From Arthrobacter sp. StoSoilB20 (GTDB taxonomy: Bacteria; Actinomycetota; Actinomycetes; Actinomycetales; Micrococcaceae), in assembly GCF_019977295.1 (NCBI RefSeq), contig NZ_AP024651.1:806001-870000 (forward strand): a DNA stretch of 64,000 nt. Direction: 5' to 3'. Numbering within the stretch: the first letter of the stretch is position 1; every line of letters begins with the position of its first letter. Position numbers and translations under genes: made by a program. The notes below the pieces were generated by a model. That model was not told the DNA's origin. It did no database searches and saw only the letters and a list, made by a program, of their open reading frames with translations. This document shows positions 61,375 through 64,000 of this stretch, one piece after another.

Positions 61375-61749
61375 GTGTCCAAGAAAAAGGCGTATGTTCC
61401 AACTAAACGGGTAGCCCCCGAATGGTACTACTGGTTGGGGGTTCTATTTCCAGGTGCCCTGGTTCTAATTACGTGTATTAGAAGAGCGTCGGAGTTTGGG
61501 TTTTCCGTCTGGGTTGCAAACATTGTGGTTTTTGCGGTCGCCGTATTATGTGTGGGCGGGCTGACTTACTTGAAATCAAACTTTGTTTCTGCGGTTGCTT
61601 TTGGGGTTGTAATCATAGGAGGAAGCTTGGCTGTCGCCGGACTCTCCCATGTTGTGCCGGTCATCGTAGTCGCTTACGGTTCGTTATGGGCGGGTGCAGC
61701 AGCCGGTCTATTGATTGGTCTGACACTGACTGCAGGCGAACGTCGTTAG
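61375..61749 (+). CDS. Four-helix membrane protein, candidate immunity protein
   Basis: The 124-residue protein begins at GTG 61375, 9 bases after the RHS stop. Four hydrophobic segments are seen: YYWLGVLFPGALVLITCI, VWVANIVVFAVAVLCVGGLTYL, FVSAVAFGVVIIGGSLAVAGLS and VIVVAYGSLWAGAAAGLLIGLTL. Its place directly after a toxin tip, its small size and membrane location fit an immunity protein against a membrane-acting toxin. The base composition is clearly more A/T-rich than most of the RHS gene. No ribosome site is seen. No family is recognised. Confidence 0.6.
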   Translation: MSKKKAYVPTKRVAPEWYYWLGVLFPGALVLITCIRRASEFGFSVWVANIVVFAVAVLCVGGLTYLKSNFVSAVAFGVVIIGGSLAVAGLSHVVPVIVVAYGSLWAGAAAGLLIGLTLTAGERR

Positions 61750-61832
61750 CATTGAGTTGGTGACTGTGATTTGTGTTGAATGCCCCCAGGTGCTTGAGCT
61801 GCCGTAAAGCGCAGCCTTCGCGGGGAGCTCTA

Positions 61833-62021
61833 ATGGAAGAAAGTATTCGATTCTGGGCGCGTGAGGTTTCCATTTCTGGTCAGTGGTTTATTCGTTCTGT
61901 TCATTCATATTATCTTCTACGGGTGAGAATATTGCGGCGCGGAACGTTTGCGTTCGGAAGATGGTTGTTTGTTGGTTTCTATATATATTTCTGGGAAGGA
62001 CATGAAGACAGATGGATATGA
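61833..62021 (+). CDS. Small ORFan, Trp/Tyr/Phe-rich
   Basis: The 62-residue product starts MEESIRFWAREVSISGQWF and ends FVGFYIYFWEGHEDRW. CGGGGAGC lies 6 bases before ATG 61833, a good ribosome site. It is very rich in aromatic and Arg residues, and the DNA is A/T-rich, unlike its neighbours. It overlaps the DUF805 start by 10 bases. It could be a second immunity or small toxin gene, or a decayed fragment. A longer frame begins at 61773. Confidence 0.4.
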   Translation: MEESIRFWAREVSISGQWFIRSVHSYYLLRVRILRRGTFAFGRWLFVGFYIYFWEGHEDRWI

Positions 62022-62572
62022 AGACTGTTGATCCTGCAGGCGGAGGCGTTGCGGAGGTTAAAGGTTCGGGTGAGCTGGCTGGTCCTCTCTATGGTGCGTC
62101 GTTTGGTAGGTCGGTGAAGCGGTTCTTTGCCAAGTATGCGAAGTTCTCTGGTCGCGCCTCGCGGAGTGAGTTCTGGTGGAGTCAGCTTTTCGTTTTCCTG
62201 GTGATGGTGGTCCCGTACCTCGTGATGACGGTCGGGTTCGTGGCCAGTACTGCCTGGGCTCAACAGAACCCTAATGTGCAATCCATGGGTTTCGATCCGG
62301 CCACCGGGCAAGAAGTGTTCTATGAGGCCGCTCCTGGTATCGTGAATGCCCCGACTGGAAGTCTCATGGTGGTAGGTTTCATTCTCGTCGTTATTCTGGG
62401 GCTGGCCATTTTGGTGCCGCAGCTGTCGTTGCTTTGGCGGCGTTTGCACGACGCAAATCTTGCGGGTCCGCTTGCGTTCGTTGGGCTTGTTCCCCTAGTC
62501 GGCGGACTGGCTGTTTTGATTCTGGCGCTTATGCCCTCCAAGGCGGAAGGTCGGCGCTTCGACCCCCGTTGA
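62012..62572 (+). CDS. DUF805 membrane protein
   Basis: The protein has 186 residues. Family signatures are FAKYAKFSGRASRSEFWWSQLFVFLVM and LSLLWRRLHDANLAGPLAFVGLVPLVGGLAVLILALMPS. There are four hydrophobic segments. A Gln/Asn/Pro-rich loop (about 90-115) lies between helices 2 and 3. DUF805 proteins are common small membrane proteins of unknown role. ATG 62012 or 62018 may start it. It lies between the RHS/immunity genes and the integrase remnant, so it may be part of the same island. Confidence 0.85.
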   Translation: MDMKTVDPAGGGVAEVKGSGELAGPLYGASFGRSVKRFFAKYAKFSGRASRSEFWWSQLFVFLVMVVPYLVMTVGFVASTAWAQQNPNVQSMGFDPATGQEVFYEAAPGIVNAPTGSLMVVGFILVVILGLAILVPQLSLLWRRLHDANLAGPLAFVGLVPLVGGLAVLILALMPSKAEGRRFDPR

Positions 62573-62573
62573 C

Positions 62574-62987
62574 GGGCCCGAAGAATCACAAGAAGCGTAC
62601 TGTCCCTTTCCCGCGATTCCTCAGCGACCAGCTGGCGGCTCGGTGTGAAGGGAAAGGCCGCAATGACCTGGTGTTCCCGGGCAAAGACGGTAACCATATG
62701 CGGCTGCCACGAGTGCACGAGGACAACATGAGCTGGTTGCTGGCGCTGTGAAGCGTTCCGGGATCCTCAGGATCGCTCCGCGCGATCTCCGGCACTCCGC
62801 TGTCGGCTTAGCCGTGTCGGCCGGCGCCAGCGTGAAGGCCGTCCAAAAAGTGCTTGGCCACAGCTCGGCCGCAATGACGTTGGACGTCTACGCGGATCCC
62901 TTTGACGGGGACTTGGACTCAGTTTCAGACGCTCTAGATCACGCTGTATCTCTGGCGGGTGTGCCCAAAATGTGCCCACCCGCCTGA
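62574..62987 (+). pseudogene. Tyrosine recombinase (phage integrase) remnant
   Basis: Two frames carry pieces of one integrase. The first (to about 62751) reads TGPKNHKKRTVPFPRFLSDQL...NDLVFPGKDGNHMRL. The second (62748-62987) reads SGILRIAPRDLRHSAVGLAVSAGASVKAVQKVLGHSSAAMTLDVYAD. The second holds the box II Arg and His region (RDLRH, with R replacing the usual H) and the LGH and catalytic Tyr (DVYAD). It lacks the 5' part entirely and has a frameshift near 62750. It ends 62 bases from the 3' end of tRNA-Ser, the usual integration place. Confidence 0.88.
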
Positions 62988-62996
62988 TTTGGGCAA

Positions 62997-63046
62997 AGAG
63001 AAAGGCCCTGCCTCCCTCATAAACAAAGGGAAGCAGGGCCTTTCTC
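62997..63046 (-). terminator. Strong terminator downstream of tRNA-Ser
   Basis: GAAAGGCCCTGC with CTCCCT (about 62999-63017) pairs with AGGGAAGCAGGGCCTTTC (about 63028-63045), leaving a short loop. Read on the minus strand it ends TTTCTCTTT. It lies just beyond the CCA end of tRNA-Ser and probably ends that transcript. Confidence 0.75.
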
Positions 63047-63048
63047 AT

Positions 63049-63138
63049 TGGCGGTGACGGTGGGATTTGAACCCACGTTGGCTTTTACACCAAACAACAT
63101 TTCGAGTGTTGCACCTTCGGCCGCTCGGACACGTCACC
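63049..63138 (-). tRNA. tRNA-Ser (anticodon CGA)
   Basis: The minus strand gives acceptor GGTGACG (5' end at 63138) paired with CGTCACC, then discriminator G and an encoded CCA (63049-63051). The anticodon arm reads CAACA-CTCGAAA-TGTTG, so the anticodon is CGA. A long variable arm (TTGGTGTAAAAGCCAA) and the T arm GTGGGTTCAAATCCCAC are typical of tRNA-Ser. Its 3' end abuts the integrase remnant, marking it as an old attachment site. Confidence 0.96.
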
Positions 63139-63276
63139 AACTGAAATAGGCTACCCGAGATTGGCCCCGTTCCCCAAAACGAGCCCCTCTGGACCCTCCC
63201 CAAAAGGCAGGTGGCGTACCCTTCAATCCACGCCAACTTCCGTCCACAGCTCCGCACCGATAGATTCGTAAGCATC

Positions 63277-64000
63277 ATGACGATTTCGCAGGAACACGAA
63301 CGGAAACACGGGCACGAAGCCCACGCCTACTGGGTCACTGAGACGGGCGATGGTGAGCTGCGCCAGGAAGCCCTGCCGGAAAGGCAGGAAGGCGAAGCCC
63401 TCGTCAGGACCCTGTACTCAGGCGTCAGCCGGGGCACGGAGCGCGTGGTCCACGAGGGCCGGGTCCCGGAGCGCGTGGCTGACCTCATGCAGGCCCCGCA
63501 CCAGGAGGGCGACTTCCCGGGCCCGGTGAAGTACGGCTACCTGAGTGTGGGGATGGTCGAGCAAGGACCGGAACAGTGGGTAGGAAAAACCGTCTTCAGC
63601 CTGCACCCCCATCAGGACTTCTACGTGATCCCCACCAGCCAGCTCACCGCAATCCCCGAGGACGTCCCTGCCCGCCGCGCGGTGCTCACGGGCATCGTTG
63701 AGGTCGCCATCAACGCACTCTGGGAAGCCGGACCGAGGCTGGGTGACCGGGTCGCCGTCGTCGGTGGTGGTTTGGTGGGCGGCGTCCTGGCGACGCTGCT
63801 GCGGAAGTATCCGCTGGGCCGCCTGCAGTTGGTGGATGCGGATCCGGAGAAGCGAAAGCTGGCGGAAACCATCAACATCGAATTCGCCGAACCAGAGGTT
63901 GCAAAAAGCGACAACGACATCGTCTTCCACTGTTCCGCTTCCAACGAGGGCCTCAAATTGAGCCTGCAACTGGCCGGCGATGACTCCGACGTCATCGAGC
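63277..64000 (+). CDS. MDR-family zinc-type dehydrogenase (partial at window edge)
   Basis: The ATG at 63277 opens MTISQEHERKHGHEAHAYWV, and the frame runs to the window end (241 residues seen). TLYSGVSRGTERVVHEGRVPE replaces the usual zinc-alcohol-dehydrogenase entry. VKYGYLSVGMVEQG and VFSLHPHQDFYVIP follow, then the Rossmann fold GDRVAVVGGGLVGGVLATLLR and LQLVDADPEKR. This resembles proteins annotated as zinc-binding alcohol dehydrogenases near pterin and glycosyltransferase genes. The canonical Cys catalytic ligand is not visible, so zinc use is doubtful. The substrate is unknown. Confidence 0.82.
   Translation, partial: MTISQEHERKHGHEAHAYWVTETGDGELRQEALPERQEGEALVRTLYSGVSRGTERVVHEGRVPERVADLMQAPHQEGDFPGPVKYGYLSVGMVEQGPEQWVGKTVFSLHPHQDFYVIPTSQLTAIPEDVPARRAVLTGIVEVAINALWEAGPRLGDRVAVVGGGLVGGVLATLLRKYPLGRLQLVDADPEKRKLAETINIEFAEPEVAKSDNDIVFHCSASNEGLKLSLQLAGDDSDVIE

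Overview
ORGANISM. The window is high-GC actinobacterial chromosome. Protein families and residue usage suggest Micrococcaceae, most likely Arthrobacter or Paenarthrobacter; this is an inference from gene content, not a database match. It is mostly densely packed chromosomal genes, with one accessory region on the right that ends at a tRNA-Ser. LAYOUT. 1-9.2 kb: partial TIGR01777-type epimerase with its TetR regulator, a queuine salvage pair (precursor transporter and tRNA-guanine transglycosylase) around a DUF559 nuclease-like gene, and small metabolic or unknown genes (SRPBCC, NUDIX, VOC, YdeI-like). 9.2-13.5 kb: GH76-like glycosidase, an SDR plus acyl-CoA dehydrogenase pair, DUF1684. 13.6-22.4 kb: a cell-surface block with an LAxTG-anchored protein, a degenerate GGDEF-like protein, a sigma factor fused to its own zinc-finger anti-sigma, membrane and outer domains, and a tightly overlapping polysaccharide-type operon (PIG-L deacetylase, ATP-grasp, processive GT2, TIM-barrel-like lipoprotein, small membrane protein). 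22.5-34.9 kb: ppc, DedA, macrodomain, amino-acid permease with a divergent Lrp regulator, RluA-type synthase, an HTH/SRPBCC pair with a probably leaderless promoter, TetR/DUF4188, and a divergent MocR/YczE pair. 35-43.9 kb: nei-lhr repair pair, DUF4232 lipoprotein, YcnI and a His-rich membrane protein, SRPBCC. 44.3-61.8 kb: a type VII secretion-like locus. 61.8-63.1 kb: small ORFan, DUF805, a broken integrase, tRNA-Ser(CGA). 63.3-64 kb: partial MDR dehydrogenase. MOST INTERESTING SYSTEM. The 44.3-61.8 kb locus encodes, on the minus strand, a complete-looking Ser/Thr kinase with a membrane anchor and outer domain, an EssC-like ATPase (FHA, two membrane segments, three ATPase domains), a membrane-anchored type-1 periplasmic-binding-like protein and a large helical lipoprotein-like protein. 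Divergently, on the plus strand, it encodes a WXG100-like small protein, a 1899-residue RHS/YD-repeat polymorphic toxin and a four-helix membrane protein in the immunity position. No eccB, eccD, eccE or mycP is present, and the kinase sits where Firmicutes systems carry the EssB/YukC pseudokinase. I read it as a non-canonical T7SS delivering an RHS toxin whose C-terminal tip has been exchanged. A second candidate is the 16.1-22.4 kb block, where a membrane-tethered sigma factor sits just upstream of an unusual exopolysaccharide operon. Intergenic regions carry several repeat families: GGGG/CCCC-rich hairpin arrays, 33-bp and 32-bp tandem repeats, and palindromes flanking single genes.
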